64,000 nucleotides of DNA from Flagellimonas oceanensis (GTDB lineage: Bacteria > Bacteroidota > Bacteroidia > Flavobacteriales > Flavobacteriaceae): NCBI RefSeq assembly GCF_003992595.1, contig NZ_RZNA01000024.1, forward strand, positions 137,199 to 201,198, written 5' to 3'. The first letter of the stretch is position 1. Each line of letters starts with the position of its first letter. The position numbers and the translations under genes were made by a program. Below the pieces are notes generated by a model that ran no database searches, was not told the DNA's origin, and saw nothing but the letters and a program-made list of their open reading frames with translations. Below, one piece after another: positions 48,403-58,673 of the stretch.

Positions 48403-51201
48403 TTAGAATCTGTAACGAAGACCAACGTTCCAAGTTCTTCCGAAGCCCCAGAATACGTTGTTAGCAACGTTAACACCGTTCCAAGTCTCATCTCCAGCTT
48501 CTGCTTCTCTATTGGAAGTAGCTTCTGAGATGTAAATCTCATCAAAAACGTTGTTTACGTTCAACCTTAGGTTAAGGTACTTCATTTTTTCCTTGCCAAC
48601 GTTCACACGATATGAAATACCAGCGTCAAACAAATCGTAAGCGGGTAATTTCAATTGGAAGTCTCCACCATCAGGAAGCCCATCAGAATCTTGATCTTGC
48701 AAATCCAACACATCAAATTGCGCATAAAGATCTGCAGCATGGTACCAGCTAGCATCAAAGAACAAGTTTTCAACTGGTTCCACAGTTGCTCCTAACCTCC
48801 AAGTGGTCTGAGCTGCGTCGTCAACTTTTTGTCCATCCAATATAACACTTGCCTCACCAACTACATTCTGGCTTTCATCATACACGGTACCCAATGGGTT
48901 ACCAGAATACTCCCAGTTACCCAAGGACAACATACCCGTAAAGGTCAAGAAATGAGTAGGACGCGCTGTAAAATCGAATTCAGCACCCATGTGAACTTGT
49001 TCAACACCATCGTAATTTGCTGTACCAGAGAATAATTGGTTTCCTTGGTCATCTGTAACACTAACACCATCACTTAGGTATCTATCTGCCCAAGAAGTTC
49101 TGTACAGGTTAACATTAGCACTGAAGAATTGGCTTCTGAAACCATAACCTACTTCAACACCCAAAATCTTCTCATTTTGATAGTTATCGTTAATCTCATT
49201 AACGTAGTTCAAGAAAATCCCATCAAAAATAGGTTGCTTTAGGTAGTAACCTGCATTAGCAAATACATTGTGTTTTTCATCGATATTGTAGTTAAGTCCA
49301 CCTTTGATGTTCCCTCCTACGATGTTTACCCAATCCGTTTCTTGTTCCGGATCGGAATCCAAGTAGTTGAAGTAGTCAATTCTTTTGAATCCTTGGTTAG
49401 AAATACCTCCTTGCAAGAAAGCAGAGATTTTGTCAGTTTTATACTCAACCTGACCAAAAGCACCCAACCAGTTTACTTTACCATCATTATAATAATCTAT
49501 TTTGGTTTCATCATCCACATTCTTGAACACATTCCAAATGTTTCCAATGGTTGGAGCATAGGTATCTGTAGTAAAGTTGTAAGGGTTGTTGATATCATCA
49601 TTGTCAACATAGACATCAGCTCCTAAAAGATCCACCAATCTTCTGTAGTGGATTCCCTTATACATTCTAGCATCGATACCCGCGTCAAAAGCCCAATTAT
49701 CATTTACATCGTTATGGAAATTAATGATGGTTCCATACCAGTTGTGAGAGTTCATGGAAGAACGTTGGGAAATACCGTTTTCAGTTCCATAAATATGATC
49801 ACCGTCATCTATGCTGTCAAAAGGAGATGGATACTGACCTCCATTGACAAATGCGCCTTGATAAGCACCTCCGCCTCCAGTATATCCAGTTCTTGGATCA
49901 CCAAAAGCAGGAACATTTGTCCCTTGGTTCCAAGCTACGATATCATCAAAACGAACATGTCCCCTTGCATCCTTAAATTGACCATAATATGAAGGGCCAC
50001 CATTGATTCTACCGATAGAACCAATAGAACCTCCACGACCCAAAGAGGCATAAACAACAGATGACAAGGTAGATTGATCAGAGATTTTCCAATCCCAGTT
50101 GATCATCGCCTTAGGCTTGTGGTAGAAGTTTCCAGAGAATGTATCCTCTTTTCCATTCCTGTAACCGTAATCGGAGTTGTAGCGAATATTAGGATCCACA
50201 CCATTGTTACCATAAGCAATGTAGTTGCTGATTGATTCAGCATAACCTCTTTGGAAATGTTGCTGTGGAGCACCAGTTATCATAAACTGGAAATCGTGCT
50301 TATCGTTAGGTCTGTACCCAATAGCCACAAAGTAGTTGTATGCTTCGAATGGGGTTCCTTGAACATAACCATCACCAGCAGTACGGCCAAACATCGCACT
50401 TACAGAAAGTCCATTTTCCATAAGACCTGTGTTGTAGCCCATTGTTGTTTTCAAGTAATCGTTGTTACCTACGGAAGCCGCAACAGTACCCCCTTCTTGA
50501 AGGTCGGCTGCTTTTGTGATAACGTTGATGGTACCACCCACAGAAGAGATGGCCAGTTTGGAAGAACCAAGACCTCTTTGAACCTGCATAGCAGAAGTTA
50601 CATCAGAAAGTCCTGCCCAGTTACTCCAATATACCCAACCATTTTCCATGTCATTTACAGGTACACCATTTATCATTACCGCAGTGTTTCTTTGGTCGAA
50701 ACCACGAACGTTGATTCTGGAATCACCAAAACCACCTCCTTGTTTTGTTACATAGATAGATGGAGTTGATCTCAAGATTTCCGGGAATTCCTGAGAACCC
50801 AATTTTTCAACAATTTCTGATGCTTTGATGGTAGATACAGCGACGGGAGTTTCCCTTTCTTTTGCAATATCCATTACCCCGGTCACAACAACTTCTCCAA
50901 GTTGTTCAGCATCGGGCATTAATACAATAGTACCCACATTACCCGTGGAAGAGAAAGCGACTTCTTGTCTAAGAAATCCAATGTAAGTTACTACCAATGT
51001 TCCTGAGCTTTGCTCTACTTCCAAAGTAAAGTTCCCATCAAAATCGGTAGATGTTCCTGTAGTGGTTCCTTTAACCATTACAGTAGCGCCTGGTAGTGGC
51101 CCGCCCATGTCCCCATCGGTAACCGTACCAGTAAGAGTTCCTTGTGCAAATGCCATCGCGGAAACGAAAATAGCCGCAATAGCCAAGTAGATTCTTTTCA
51201 T
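48403..51201 (-). CDS. TonB-dependent receptor with carboxypeptidase-regulatory-like domain
   Basis: A 932-residue outer membrane receptor. A signal peptide (to AMAFAQ) is followed by a CarboxypepD_reg-like domain (residues 20-100; GTVTDGDMGGPLPGATVMVK), TonB-box/plug segments (LGEVVVTGVMDIAKE; INVRGFDQRNTAVMINGVPV) and a long barrel. The Thr/Val-rich, repeat-free coding sequence, strong promoter and clean terminator suggest high expression. No SusD gene follows. The ligand is unknown. Confidence 0.93.
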   Translation of the reverse strand: MKRIYLAIAAIFVSAMAFAQGTLTGTVTDGDMGGPLPGATVMVKGTTTGTSTDFDGNFTLEVEQSSGTLVVTYIGFLRQEVAFSSTGNVGTIVLMPDAEQLGEVVVTGVMDIAKERETPVAVSTIKASEIVEKLGSQEFPEILRSTPSIYVTKQGGGFGDSRINVRGFDQRNTAVMINGVPVNDMENGWVYWSNWAGLSDVTSAMQVQRGLGSSKLAISSVGGTINVITKAADLQEGGTVAASVGNNDYLKTTMGYNTGLMENGLSVSAMFGRTAGDGYVQGTPFEAYNYFVAIGYRPNDKHDFQFMITGAPQQHFQRGYAESISNYIAYGNNGVDPNIRYNSDYGYRNGKEDTFSGNFYHKPKAMINWDWKISDQSTLSSVVYASLGRGGSIGSIGRINGGPSYYGQFKDARGHVRFDDIVAWNQGTNVPAFGDPRTGYTGGGGAYQGAFVNGGQYPSPFDSIDDGDHIYGTENGISQRSSMNSHNWYGTIINFHNDVNDNWAFDAGIDARMYKGIHYRRLVDLLGADVYVDNDDINNPYNFTTDTYAPTIGNIWNVFKNVDDETKIDYYNDGKVNWLGAFGQVEYKTDKISAFLQGGISNQGFKRIDYFNYLDSDPEQETDWVNIVGGNIKGGLNYNIDEKHNVFANAGYYLKQPIFDGIFLNYVNEINDNYQNEKILGVEVGYGFRSQFFSANVNLYRTSWADRYLSDGVSVTDDQGNQLFSGTANYDGVEQVHMGAEFDFTARPTHFLTFTGMLSLGNWEYSGNPLGTVYDESQNVVGEASVILDGQKVDDAAQTTWRLGATVEPVENLFFDASWYHAADLYAQFDVLDLQDQDSDGLPDGGDFQLKLPAYDLFDAGISYRVNVGKEKMKYLNLRLNVNNVFDEIYISEATSNREAEAGDETWNGVNVANNVFWGFGRTWNVGLRYRF

Positions 51202-51286
51202 TTAATTCAGTGTTTAAGTGTTTAATTAGCCCTGCAAATGTGATCCATTTTTGACACTCTGCGATTAAGCCAAAGTTAAAATCAAG

Positions 51287-51318
51287 CAAATATACTTAAC
51301 ACTAAATTAACAAATCAA
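51287..51318 (-). promoter_or_regulatory. Well-formed promoter of the 932-residue TonB receptor
   Basis: On the minus strand TTG (51318-51316), a 21-base gap and TATATTTG (51294-51287) fit the Bacteroidota TTG/TAnnTTTG promoter. A second TAnnTTTG match (TAACTTTG, 51278-51271) lies just downstream. The leader would be about 70-80 bases. Confidence 0.6.
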
Positions 51319-51373
51319 GTTGTCTGAGAAACAATTGTTTAGAGTTTTTACGAGCTTTTGAGCAGATGACAAT

Positions 51374-53011
51374 TTACTCCTTAAAAAAATGCAAAAGGTT
51401 CAATGTGGAGCTATCGTGTTTACCAATATCTGAATTCTCAATATCGGACAAAATATTTTTGGCCAATTGTTTGCCCAATTCCACACCCCATTGATCATAA
51501 CTGAAGATATTCCAGACCACACCTTGAACAAATATTTTATGCTCATAAAGTGCAATCAACGAACCTAAGCTTTTAGGGGTCAGTTTATCTATCAATATAG
51601 TATTGGTAGGCTTATTGCCCTCGAAGATTTTAAAGGGAAGCAGAGTTTCAAGTTCTTCTCCAGATAAACCTTGGGATACCAGTTCGCTTCTTACTTCATC
51701 CGCGGTTTTGCCGTTCATCAAAGCTTCGGTCTGGGCAAAAAAGTTTGCCATCAATTTACTATGATGGTCCACATCACCATGCAATGATTTCTTGTATCCA
51801 ATAAAATCGGTCGGAATCAACTTTGTTCCTTGGTGTATCAACTGGAAAAAGGCATGTTGCGAATTGGTCCCCGGCTCTCCCCAAATGATGGTTCCGGTTT
51901 CATGACCAACCCTATTCCCTGCTCTGTCCATACTTTTACCGTTGCTTTCCATGATACCTTGTTGCAGATATGCCGAAAAACGGTGGAGGTATTGCGTATA
52001 GGGAATAATCGCTTCTGTTTCTGCCTTATAAAAATTATTGTACCAAATACTGATGAGTCCCAATAGTACGGGTATGTTGTCCTCAAACGGAGTTTCTTTG
52101 AAATGGACATCCATTTCGTGGGCTCCATCCAAAAGGGATTCGAAATTTTCGTACCCTACGGAAAGGGCAATGGACAATCCAACGGCACTCCACAGGGAAA
52201 ATCTACCGCCCACCCAATCCCACATGGGGAACACATTGTCATCTGCGATACCAAATTCCTTGATTTTTTCCAAGTTGGTGGACACTGCCACGAAGTGGTC
52301 GGCCACATCTTTTTCTGATGCACTTTTCAAAAACCACTTTTTAATGGTCAAAGCATTGCTCAAGGTTTCTTGTGTAGTGAATGACTTGGAAACAATCACG
52401 AACAAGGTAGTCTCTGGATCAAGCTCCTTTAGCACTTCGTGAACCAAATCTCCGTCCACATTGCTTACAAAATGGGTTTTCAGGTCGTTTTGATAGAATT
52501 TCAAGGCTTCTGTGACCATCACAGGACCCAAATCCGACCCACCGATGCCAATATTTACGATATCGGTAAAGGCTTTGCCCGTATGTCCTTTTCTTTCTCC
52601 GGAAATGACAGCTTCAGAAAAGGTTTTGATTTTTCTCTTTACTTCAAAGACCTCATCAACGATATTGACTCCGTCCACCAAAACCTTGTCATCCTTTTTG
52701 GCTCGCAAAGCGGTATGCAGTACGGCCCTACCTTCGGTCTGGTTGATGAGCTCTCCTCCAAAATAACTTTTGATGGCGGCTTTCAATCCGACTTCATCGG
52801 ACAATTCCAACAACAACTTCAAAGTTTCATCGGTAATTCTATTCTTTGAATAGTCCACCAAAAAATCATTCCACAGAACAGACAACTCCTTACCACGATT
52901 TTCATCGGCAGCAAATAGTTCCCTTAAATGTGTGTCTTTGGTGTCTTGGTAATGGTTTTGAAGTTTTTTCCAGGCTTCGGTTGTAGTAGGGTTGATTGTG
53001 GGTAGTGCCAT
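51374..53011 (-). CDS. pgi: Glucose-6-phosphate isomerase
   Basis: A 545-residue glycolytic isomerase. Conserved parts include [17 protein letters not shown], the catalytic-region [16 protein letters not shown], and the C-terminal [11 protein letters not shown] with the catalytic Lys. Its ATG overlaps the stop codon of the M23 peptidase gene by one base (TAATG), so the two are translationally coupled. The length is normal. Confidence 0.98.
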   Translation of the reverse strand: MALPTINPTTTEAWKKLQNHYQDTKDTHLRELFAADENRGKELSVLWNDFLVDYSKNRITDETLKLLLELSDEVGLKAAIKSYFGGELINQTEGRAVLHTALRAKKDDKVLVDGVNIVDEVFEVKRKIKTFSEAVISGERKGHTGKAFTDIVNIGIGGSDLGPVMVTEALKFYQNDLKTHFVSNVDGDLVHEVLKELDPETTLFVIVSKSFTTQETLSNALTIKKWFLKSASEKDVADHFVAVSTNLEKIKEFGIADDNVFPMWDWVGGRFSLWSAVGLSIALSVGYENFESLLDGAHEMDVHFKETPFEDNIPVLLGLISIWYNNFYKAETEAIIPYTQYLHRFSAYLQQGIMESNGKSMDRAGNRVGHETGTIIWGEPGTNSQHAFFQLIHQGTKLIPTDFIGYKKSLHGDVDHHSKLMANFFAQTEALMNGKTADEVRSELVSQGLSGEELETLLPFKIFEGNKPTNTILIDKLTPKSLGSLIALYEHKIFVQGVVWNIFSYDQWGVELGKQLAKNILSDIENSDIGKHDSSTLNLLHFFKE

Positions 53012-54291
53012 TACTGGGTGTATGATATTAAGGTTTCTTCGGGTTCTACAGGTGTTGGGTCAACTAATTCGATGCAATCCAATTGATGCTGTAAAGGTTT
53101 AATGTAATCCAAATATCCGGCGCGCAGTGAATCTGCGATGGGTTCTGCTGCGGGAAGTTCTTCTTTAAATGGATCTACTTGCCTTCCATTTTTCCAAAAA
53201 CGGTAACAAACGTGAGGTCCTCCCGTATTTCCTGTCATACCGATCCAGCCAATTACATCACCTTGGCGCACAAAATCCCCGCGTTTAACATTCTGGGCCT
53301 TCATGTGCAAGTATTGAGTGCTGTACGTATCATTGTGCCTAATCTTTACATATTTACCGTTACCTCCTCTACGTGTCGATTCGGTTACGGTACCATCTGC
53401 AGTGGCGACAATGGGTGTTCCTATTGCTGCGGCAAAATCAGTTCCTTTGTGGGGCCTTACTTTATATCCGTAGTAAGCGATCCTTCTTTTAAGGTTGTAG
53501 CGAGATGACAAACGATACTGGAATTTAACCGGTGCACGTAAAAAGGTGCTACGTAGGTTATTGGCATCCTGATCAAAGTACTCCAAGATGTTGTTTGTTG
53601 CATCTGATATGTATGGAAATGCATAAATGGTTTTTCCTTTGTGCTCAAAATAAGCTGCCTTTATGGAACCTATGCCCGCATAAATACTGTCATTGATATA
53701 GCGCTCATCAAAAACCACCTTGAATTTGTCCCCCTTGTCCAATCGTCCAAAATCGATGGTCCATGCATATATATCCGAAAGGGCAAAGGTCAGGTTGTAA
53801 TCCACTCCCAAAGTATCGATCGACATAGACAAACTATGATCGATAACGCCTCCTATCTCTCGCTCCACCAATGTGACTTTTTTCTTGCTCTTGTAGGCTT
53901 TGGTTGAATCACGAAGGTCGACTACAGTGTAGTTGATTTTGTCATTTTGGTAAATAAATATCTCGGCGACCTCGGAGGTATCCTTGGATTTAAGAATAAG
54001 GTATGGTTTACCAACTTGAATTTTACGGACATCAAAGGTGTCTCGGTAATTTTCGGAAATAGCGGCGATTTTGGGATAATCCACCTTGTTCTTGAGCATG
54101 AGCTCCCCAAAACTGTCGCCATTGCGAACGGTATCATGAACTACATGGAATTCATCAAGGTTAAACCCATAGTGCAATTTGGGAAGTTTTTCAATGACTT
54201 CCACTTTTGCCACTTCTTCAACCGGTTCTTTTGTTTGCTTACATGATGCCAGCACAGCCAGCACCATAATTGCCCCAATAATTTTCTGCAT
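53011..54291 (-). CDS. M23 (LytM) family peptidase lipoprotein
   Basis: A 426-residue envelope protein. The lipobox is LAVLASC, then an extended N-terminal region with OapA/LysM-like parts, then a LytM domain. The metal motif HKGTD is present, but the usual H-x-H near the end is PHVCYRF, so the second His is replaced by Cys, which could still bind zinc. It probably trims peptidoglycan or activates amidases. The ATG at 54291 is chosen as it starts the lipoprotein signal. The gene sits between a TDO-family gene (7 bases upstream) and pgi. Confidence 0.9.
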   Translation of the reverse strand: MQKIIGAIMVLAVLASCKQTKEPVEEVAKVEVIEKLPKLHYGFNLDEFHVVHDTVRNGDSFGELMLKNKVDYPKIAAISENYRDTFDVRKIQVGKPYLILKSKDTSEVAEIFIYQNDKINYTVVDLRDSTKAYKSKKKVTLVEREIGGVIDHSLSMSIDTLGVDYNLTFALSDIYAWTIDFGRLDKGDKFKVVFDERYINDSIYAGIGSIKAAYFEHKGKTIYAFPYISDATNNILEYFDQDANNLRSTFLRAPVKFQYRLSSRYNLKRRIAYYGYKVRPHKGTDFAAAIGTPIVATADGTVTESTRRGGNGKYVKIRHNDTYSTQYLHMKAQNVKRGDFVRQGDVIGWIGMTGNTGGPHVCYRFWKNGRQVDPFKEELPAAEPIADSLRAGYLDYIKPLQHQLDCIELVDPTPVEPEETLISYTQ

Positions 54292-54298
54292 CGTTCTT

Positions 54299-55273
54299 CT
54301 ATTCCTTGTATTCTTCTTTTTCTGGATTATAAACATGGTCCACCCATTGCTTGCCCCATGTATCCAACTCCTCTTCGGTATGCAAAGTTGGGAAAAAAAT
54401 TATTTTCTGGAAACTGGGCGGCAAATAGTCCTTCCAATTGGTACCCCCCGTTGCCTCAACATCCTTACCTTCCCTGGCCAAATATCTATGCGCGGAGCCC
54501 ATATGCATCAATGGCCAATTGACATTTGCATTCAGGTCCAACTCCTTTAACGCTGAAATCAGCTCTTCATTGCATCGGGATGCATCGGGGAGCTGTAAAT
54601 ATTTATGGTAAATGGTACTGTCCTTCACTTGGTTGGCTATCCGCAACAACCTTGGGGTATATCTTACTTCAAACTGCTTTAAGGTAAGGGTTTTTTCGCC
54701 AGTTGCCAGATCGGTCGCTCCTTTTTTCCAATACACATGCTCGAAAAGTTCCTCAATGCTGTTTTCCGAAGAGAATTTATCCCTATCGGAGGGGTGTATC
54801 ATATTTTCCAAAGGTGTTGCATAGAACTCGATCATCCTATACTGTGCCGATTGAAATCCACTGGCGGGAAGCAGAGCCATTCGATAACGCAAAAACTGCT
54901 CTCTTTCCATGCCCTTGATCATTATGCTAAATGAAGATATGAGCGCCTTGAAATAGCTGTTTATCCTACGGACTTTTTCAATGAAAAATGCAACATCCTG
55001 GGATTTATCCTCAATTATTTGTTTTTCTTCATGAAGGATAAGTTTAAAGTACAACTCGGTAATCTGGTGGTACATGATGAAAATTTCCTCATCGGGAAAA
55101 TGGGTTCGCGGTACCTGAAGACTGAGCAAGGTATCCAGATGGATGTAATCCCAATATGTTAAATACCTTTCATAAAGAAGTCCATCCAAATAAGAACTTA
55201 GGTCCTGCCCTGAGTTTTTATATTTTTCCTCTAGCTTATTGATTTGGGAAGCGATTTTTGCATCCTTATCCAT
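54299..55273 (-). CDS. Tryptophan 2,3-dioxygenase family protein
   Basis: A 324-residue protein of the TDO family. Active-site-like residues are the distal H69 in FIMYHQITELYFKLIL, the probable heme ligand in WPLMHMGSAHRYL, and the substrate loop ATGGTNWKDYL. The family oxidises tryptophan to N-formylkynurenine. No other kynurenine pathway gene is in the window, and the sequence departs from classic TDO in the GTGGS loop, so substrate is not certain. It is the first gene of a run with M23 and pgi. Confidence 0.87.
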   Translation of the reverse strand: MDKDAKIASQINKLEEKYKNSGQDLSSYLDGLLYERYLTYWDYIHLDTLLSLQVPRTHFPDEEIFIMYHQITELYFKLILHEEKQIIEDKSQDVAFFIEKVRRINSYFKALISSFSIMIKGMEREQFLRYRMALLPASGFQSAQYRMIEFYATPLENMIHPSDRDKFSSENSIEELFEHVYWKKGATDLATGEKTLTLKQFEVRYTPRLLRIANQVKDSTIYHKYLQLPDASRCNEELISALKELDLNANVNWPLMHMGSAHRYLAREGKDVEATGGTNWKDYLPPSFQKIIFFPTLHTEEELDTWGKQWVDHVYNPEKEEYKE

Positions 55274-55283
55274 TAATGCCGAA

Positions 55284-56066
55284 CTATTTCATTATTATTT
55301 TAAACTGGTTCTTAAGTCCATTGTAACCATCCAAATCGGCTTTTAAGGAACCTACGGCCAAATCGGCCTTGATTCGGATAGGAATTTTGTTCCAATCGTT
55401 GGAAACCCAGAGTGTAAGACTTTCTTTTTCCTTGAAAACACGGCCGGACTGAACCAAAGGCCTAAATTTAAGACATTCTACCTTTCCAAACTTGGTCCGG
55501 ATGATTTCTTTTCCCAAATATTTCAACTGGAACCTAAAAACGCCGTCATCATCGAAGAGCATATCCAAATCGATGGATTCACCAACCTCGAATTCCTCCA
55601 AGTTATAGTTACTTCTTAAAAAGTATGAAGCGGAAATAAGGTCTTGGATCTGGTCATGGATGGGAAAGTTCTGCTTTGTGCCATTCTTGTTGTCAATCAA
55701 CAGCGCTTTGTCCTTCTCGTAATCAAATTCAATTTCTATGTCCTTGGTATAACCTCCTTCATCAATTTTTCTTATAAACTTATAGGGTTTCCCATATTCT
55801 TGCCCAAAATAACTTTCGTAGGTATCATCCACCTTAAAAAATATACTGGCAAATCCTGTGGTCTTTCCTTTCCCAACAACATGATAGACGGGAATATCGT
55901 CCAAAGTTTTGGATGTTAGATGTAAAGTGGCATAGCTTGCATTTAGGATACCGTAATGAATCCTAAACTTCAACCATTCCCCTGGCTTAAAGGCGGGACG
56001 TGAACTTTGGCCCATAACGGGCATTGCCAAAAGAAGCAACAATGTAGGTATCAATATTTTTTTCAT
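55284..56066 (-). CDS. DUF3108 secreted protein
   Basis: A 260-residue periplasmic protein with a signal peptide (MKKILIPTLLLLLAMPVMGQ) and a DUF3108 beta-barrel-like domain (GEWLKFRIHYGILNASYATL at the start; ESLTLWVSNDWNKIPIRIKA near the end). Function is unknown. It lies 10 bases upstream of the TDO-family gene and may share its transcript. Confidence 0.85.
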   Translation of the reverse strand: MKKILIPTLLLLLAMPVMGQSSRPAFKPGEWLKFRIHYGILNASYATLHLTSKTLDDIPVYHVVGKGKTTGFASIFFKVDDTYESYFGQEYGKPYKFIRKIDEGGYTKDIEIEFDYEKDKALLIDNKNGTKQNFPIHDQIQDLISASYFLRSNYNLEEFEVGESIDLDMLFDDDGVFRFQLKYLGKEIIRTKFGKVECLKFRPLVQSGRVFKEKESLTLWVSNDWNKIPIRIKADLAVGSLKADLDGYNGLKNQFKIIMK

Positions 56067-56159
56067 GTGCAATTTTATTGATATAAAATTAGTAAAATCA
56101 CTTTAGGGGCTATGCTGTTCACATATACTTAAACAAAACTTATTCCAAAATAGTATAAA

Positions 56160-56275
56160 CAAAAAAAGCCCAGTCTCGAGACTGGGCTTTTCCTAAATAA
56201 CCAACCAAACTTTAAATTATGAAAAACCAATACTTAAAGTTATAAGGGAACCACCCCTTATGTGGGTCAAAGATA
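56160..56275 (-). ncRNA. Candidate ~100-nt structured small RNA with own promoter and terminator
   Basis: On the minus strand a perfect -7 element TATCTTTG (56275-56268) is followed by two abutting hairpins: 56261-56242 (stem ATAAGGG/CCCTTAT, 6-base loop) and 56241-56208 (stem AACTTTAA/TTAAAGTT). A short single-stranded segment (56207-56190) leads to an intrinsic terminator at 56189-56162. The predicted RNA starts near 56262 and ends near 56160. No open frame of note is inside. It could also be a 3'-UTR product of the patatin-like gene. The family is not identified. Confidence 0.55.
56162..56190 (-). terminator. Strong intrinsic terminator
   Basis: A near-perfect palindrome (56167-56189) with the half AAGCCCAGTCTC is followed by seven T residues on the minus strand and only four on the plus strand, so it mainly stops minus-strand transcription from the candidate small RNA and/or the patatin-like gene. 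Confidence 0.88.
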
Positions 56276-56402
56276 CGGCAAGGTTTTGTAGGAAAAAGTG
56301 TTTTTAACGGACTTTAACTAAACCCCTGTGATATTGATTGGTTTTATCTGTTTTTTTGACAAATTATTAAGAGAACTTTGCTGTTTGATCATGTGATTTT
56401 TA

Positions 56403-58670
56403 TCAAAACCAATATCCCACACTGAAGAAAACGTTGCTTTCCGACAACTCAGGAGACCAAGAGTAATATACTTGGATGGGACCCAAAAAGGATTCAAAAC
56501 CGTAACCCACTCCGTAACCTGAAAAAGTGGGCTCCTTGAACCAGTCCCCAGTCCTAAAAAGATCATCCTCGATATTGGCATAATTGGCCGAGAACAAAAA
56601 ATGGTGCTTGTAGGTAAATTCGTAATCCAGTCTACCGTACCCTTTGATAAAACTATTGCCCGGGAGACTAAGAAAGTCATAGCCAAAAAAGGGGACAAAA
56701 TTATTCACAAAGTCGTTCCCGAAACCTCCCAAAATAAAATCAAAAGAAGTGACAGGGGATGTTCCCAGCTTAACTCCTCCTTCGGTTTCAAGTTGTAGGC
56801 TCAAACCGGGCAACAATGACATGGTTCCACCTAGTTTTGCCTTACCTACCGCAAACTGGCTAAAATTATCATTGTAATCGGACGAGAGGGCATAAAAATG
56901 GAAGTCCCCATCAAACAAAAGTCCTTTGGTTGGGAAATACTTGTCGTCATAGGTATCCAATTTTATTTGGGAATAAGCACTGAAGTAATTGGAGTTTTCA
57001 AACGTGGTGCGCTGGTTGGAAGCTGAAATATCCATCTCTGCATCGGCATCGATATTGTTCAACGTTCGCGTACTGTAGTTCAAAAATTTGTGTTCCGCCC
57101 CAATGGTAAATGCAAATTCCTCTTGCAAAACAGTTTGCAGATACACCTGATTGGTAAGATCGGTCACATCAATATTGATTCTTTGGATATTGGGGTCGTT
57201 GGGAACATTAAAATTTCCTTGTATCAGGGAAAAATCGGTTTCCGCATCAAAATCGGTCAATTTTGAATTGATGCCAAAACTCCAATAATAACCCTTGTCC
57301 AAATAATACTGCATGTTGTACCTAATGTGGTCGCCCAGGATAAAATCAAAGGAAGCCACATCATCCTTCATTAAAAAGTTCTTTTTGGTCAAGTTGATGA
57401 GCGCCGCGCTTTTATAAAGATCATCGTAATGGGCGGACATTTTGATGAACATCTTGGTCGGGTTTTCCTTAAGCTTTAAAATCAAATCCGTGCCCAGTCC
57501 ATTCGATATCAAATCATACCGTATGGCCTTAAAGTTTCCCGTGGCCGAAAGATTGCTCATCCCCTGCCTTAGATCGGCAAACGATATTTTTTCAGCCAAG
57601 TTGAACCGCAACTTCCCTTTGAAATAACCTCTGGTATATTGATCGTTACCCTCGATGATCATCCGGTTGATGGTCAAACTATCTGCTATCTTGACACTCT
57701 TCCTTGGCTTTGGCGATACTTTTTGACTTTGGGCGATTTGCTTCAGCTCATCCAACTTACCCTGGGCGGCTTCTTCCCCGCTTTTTACGATTCGTTTTCC
57801 TTTATCAAAAGCTATGACCGAGAACTCATCAATATCCGGTCTAATGTAGATGTCCGTTTCCTTGGATTTCTTTTTCATATCGTTCACCGTACGATAGTTG
57901 TTGATCTGCAGCAATATTTCCGTTGCAGAGGAAAGGGATTCCCTTGTGGCCAGGTCATGTTGCACATCCACCCCGATAATAATATCGGCACCCATGGCCC
58001 TGACTTGATTTATAGGATAATTATTGACCACTCCTCCATCAATCAAAATTTGTCCCTCTATTTCCGCAGGTTCAAAAAGCGAAGGAAATGTTCCACTTGC
58101 CACAATGGCTTCGGGCAAATATCCTTTGTCCAACAAAACTTCTTCTCCGGTCTCCACATTGGTGGCCATACACAGAAATGGGATGGGCAATTTCCTGAAA
58201 TCCTGCACATCCTTCACATGGAAAAGCAATTGCACCAAAAGATTGTAAATGTTCTGTCCACCGGAGATCGCCTGTGGGAAGGATACTTTAAAATTTTCGA
58301 ATGGGAGGGATAGCGCATAACGTTCCGAATCCTCTTTTTCATAAAAGGTTTTGGCACTTCGAGGCACATTATCCTGAATCAAATCGGTAAAATCGGTGCT
58401 CCTGAAAATAGAGTCCAATTGGTGCGACGAATATCCCGATGCATACAAGGCTCCGACAATGGCACCCATACTTGTACCGCCTATGTAATCCACTTTTACC
58501 CCGGCTTCCTCAATAATCTTCAATGCTCCAATATGGGCCAACCCTTTGGCACCACCCCCACTCAACACCAAGCCCACCTTGGGTGGTTTGCCATCTGAAG
58601 TGTTTTGGGCAAATACCATCGTGCCCAGAAAGGCAAATAGAAATGTGAGTATGATTGCCTTGTTTCGCAT
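56403..58670 (-). CDS. Patatin-like phospholipase with POTRA and beta-barrel (type Vd-like)
   Basis: A 755-residue outer membrane protein with a signal peptide (to FAQ). The N-terminal patatin domain has the oxyanion loop GGGAKG (residues 38-43), nucleophile S67 in GTSMG and the Asp of DGGVVNNYP. A POTRA-like region (about 330-400) and a BamA/Omp85-type barrel (about 430-755, ending VGYWF) follow. This matches PlpD-like type Vd autotransporters. It is expected to hydrolyse lipids at the surface or in the periplasm. It starts 3 bases after uvrC. Confidence 0.92.
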   Translation of the reverse strand: MRNKAIILTFLFAFLGTMVFAQNTSDGKPPKVGLVLSGGGAKGLAHIGALKIIEEAGVKVDYIGGTSMGAIVGALYASGYSSHQLDSIFRSTDFTDLIQDNVPRSAKTFYEKEDSERYALSLPFENFKVSFPQAISGGQNIYNLLVQLLFHVKDVQDFRKLPIPFLCMATNVETGEEVLLDKGYLPEAIVASGTFPSLFEPAEIEGQILIDGGVVNNYPINQVRAMGADIIIGVDVQHDLATRESLSSATEILLQINNYRTVNDMKKKSKETDIYIRPDIDEFSVIAFDKGKRIVKSGEEAAQGKLDELKQIAQSQKVSPKPRKSVKIADSLTINRMIIEGNDQYTRGYFKGKLRFNLAEKISFADLRQGMSNLSATGNFKAIRYDLISNGLGTDLILKLKENPTKMFIKMSAHYDDLYKSAALINLTKKNFLMKDDVASFDFILGDHIRYNMQYYLDKGYYWSFGINSKLTDFDAETDFSLIQGNFNVPNDPNIQRINIDVTDLTNQVYLQTVLQEEFAFTIGAEHKFLNYSTRTLNNIDADAEMDISASNQRTTFENSNYFSAYSQIKLDTYDDKYFPTKGLLFDGDFHFYALSSDYNDNFSQFAVGKAKLGGTMSLLPGLSLQLETEGGVKLGTSPVTSFDFILGGFGNDFVNNFVPFFGYDFLSLPGNSFIKGYGRLDYEFTYKHHFLFSANYANIEDDLFRTGDWFKEPTFSGYGVGYGFESFLGPIQVYYSWSPELSESNVFFSVGYWF

Positions 58671-58673
58671 GTT

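Noticed and set aside
49270-50769. Several antisense frames of 110-170 codons within the large TonB receptor gene
   Set aside because: They are shadows of a well-supported gene, with no domain match or promoter.
56220-56246. Eight-codon frame (ATG to TAA) on the plus strand
   Set aside because: It is too short, has no ribosome site, and lies in the stems of the minus-strand RNA candidate.
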